A stretch of 36,636 bases of DNA from Candidatus Bathyarchaeum sp. (GTDB taxonomy: Archaea > Thermoproteota > Bathyarchaeia > Bathyarchaeales > Bathyarchaeaceae): the NCBI GenBank assembly GCA_016930555.1, contig JAFGGM010000035.1, positions 1 to 36,636 on the forward strand, read 5' to 3'. Position 1 is the first letter of the stretch. Each line of letters begins with the position of its first letter. The notes beneath the pieces were generated by a model. It saw nothing but the letters and a program-made list of their open reading frames with translations. It searched no databases and had not been told where the DNA came from. Shown here piece by piece: positions 36,141 through 36,636 of this stretch. Position numbers and translations under genes: made by a program.

Positions 36141-36518
36141 CTATTTTTTGGCTTCTTGTTTTTTCCGGTAGTCTTTTATGGCTTCATGAAGGGCGTCTGC
36201 AGCCAAGTTGGAGCAGTGCATTTTGATGGGGGGTAATCCGCCAAGGTTCTCTGCCACATTAGCTCGTGTTATCTTCATTGCTTCGTCAATGGTTTTGCCC
36301 ATTGCAAGTTCGGTTGTCATGCTGCTTGTAGCGATGGCTGCTCCACAACCAAAGGTCTTGAATTTTACATCAACTATCTTGTTGTCTTTTACTTTTATGT
36401 ACATTGTCATGAGATCTCCACATACTGGGTTACCGACAGTTCCAACGCCGTCTGCGTCAGGAATTTCGCCTACGTTTCTGGGTCTCATGAAATGATCCAT
36501 GACTTTTTCGCTATACAT
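36141..36518 (-). CDS. iscU: Fe-S cluster assembly scaffold IscU/NifU-like
   Basis: 'NPVCGDLMTMYIKV', 'FGCGAAIATSSM', 'GGLPPIKMHCSNLAADALHEAIKDY' three conserved Cys. Confidence 0.95.
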   Translation of the reverse strand: MYSEKVMDHFMRPRNVGEIPDADGVGTVGNPVCGDLMTMYIKVKDNKIVDVKFKTFGCGAAIATSSMTTELAMGKTIDEAMKITRANVAENLGGLPPIKMHCSNLAADALHEAIKDYRKKQEAKK

Positions 36519-36525
36519 TCAATTT

Positions 36526-36636
36526 TCACCTCAAGATTTCCTTCGGAGTTAAGGGCGAAAGTGCCCGCAATCTTTTCACTACATCTGGCAACACTTCTAG
36601 CACGTGATCCATGTCCTCCTCCTTGGTCTGTTTGCC
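36526..36636 (-). CDS. Cysteine desulfurase (IscS/NifS) C-terminal fragment, truncated by window edge
   Basis: Manual translation GKQTKEEDMDHVLEVLPDVVKRLRALSPLTPKEILR* immediately upstream of iscU. Confidence 0.75.
   Translation of the reverse strand, partial: GKQTKEEDMDHVLEVLPDVVKRLRALSPLTPKEILR

Overview
The window is archaeal chromosomal DNA. Eukaryote-like information genes (aEF-2, ribosomal protein S30e, RtcB, an OGG1-type glycosylase) and many TTG/GTG starts suggest a Bathyarchaeia/TACK-like lineage; that placement is inference. Housekeeping genes include proBA, aEF-2, S30e, rtcB, iscU with the 3' end of a cysteine desulfurase gene, a SPOUT methyltransferase, an HtrA-type protease and several glycosyltransferases. 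There is also a surface-glycosylation/secreted-protein block (about 5.5-12 kb). No CRISPR array, rRNA, convincing tRNA or transposase was seen. The standout is a tightly coupled three-gene operon on the minus strand at 12816-16228. It encodes a short SMC ATPase whose C-terminal head reads like a blend of eukaryotic Smc5 and Smc6, a 270-aa protein resembling the kleisin Nse4, and a ~185-aa tandem winged-helix protein resembling the MAGE/Nse3 KITE subunit. Together they look like a minimal archaeal Smc5/6-Nse3-Nse4 core complex. Secondary observations are a dispersed palindromic intergenic element in four copies, a perfect 16-bp palindrome at a molybdo-oxidoreductase promoter, a large multidomain surface protein, a broken membrane-protein gene, and a 36-bp tandem repeat encoding an RGG tail on an OB-fold protein divergent from rtcB. 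All family assignments are from reading motifs and recollection of families; no searches were run.
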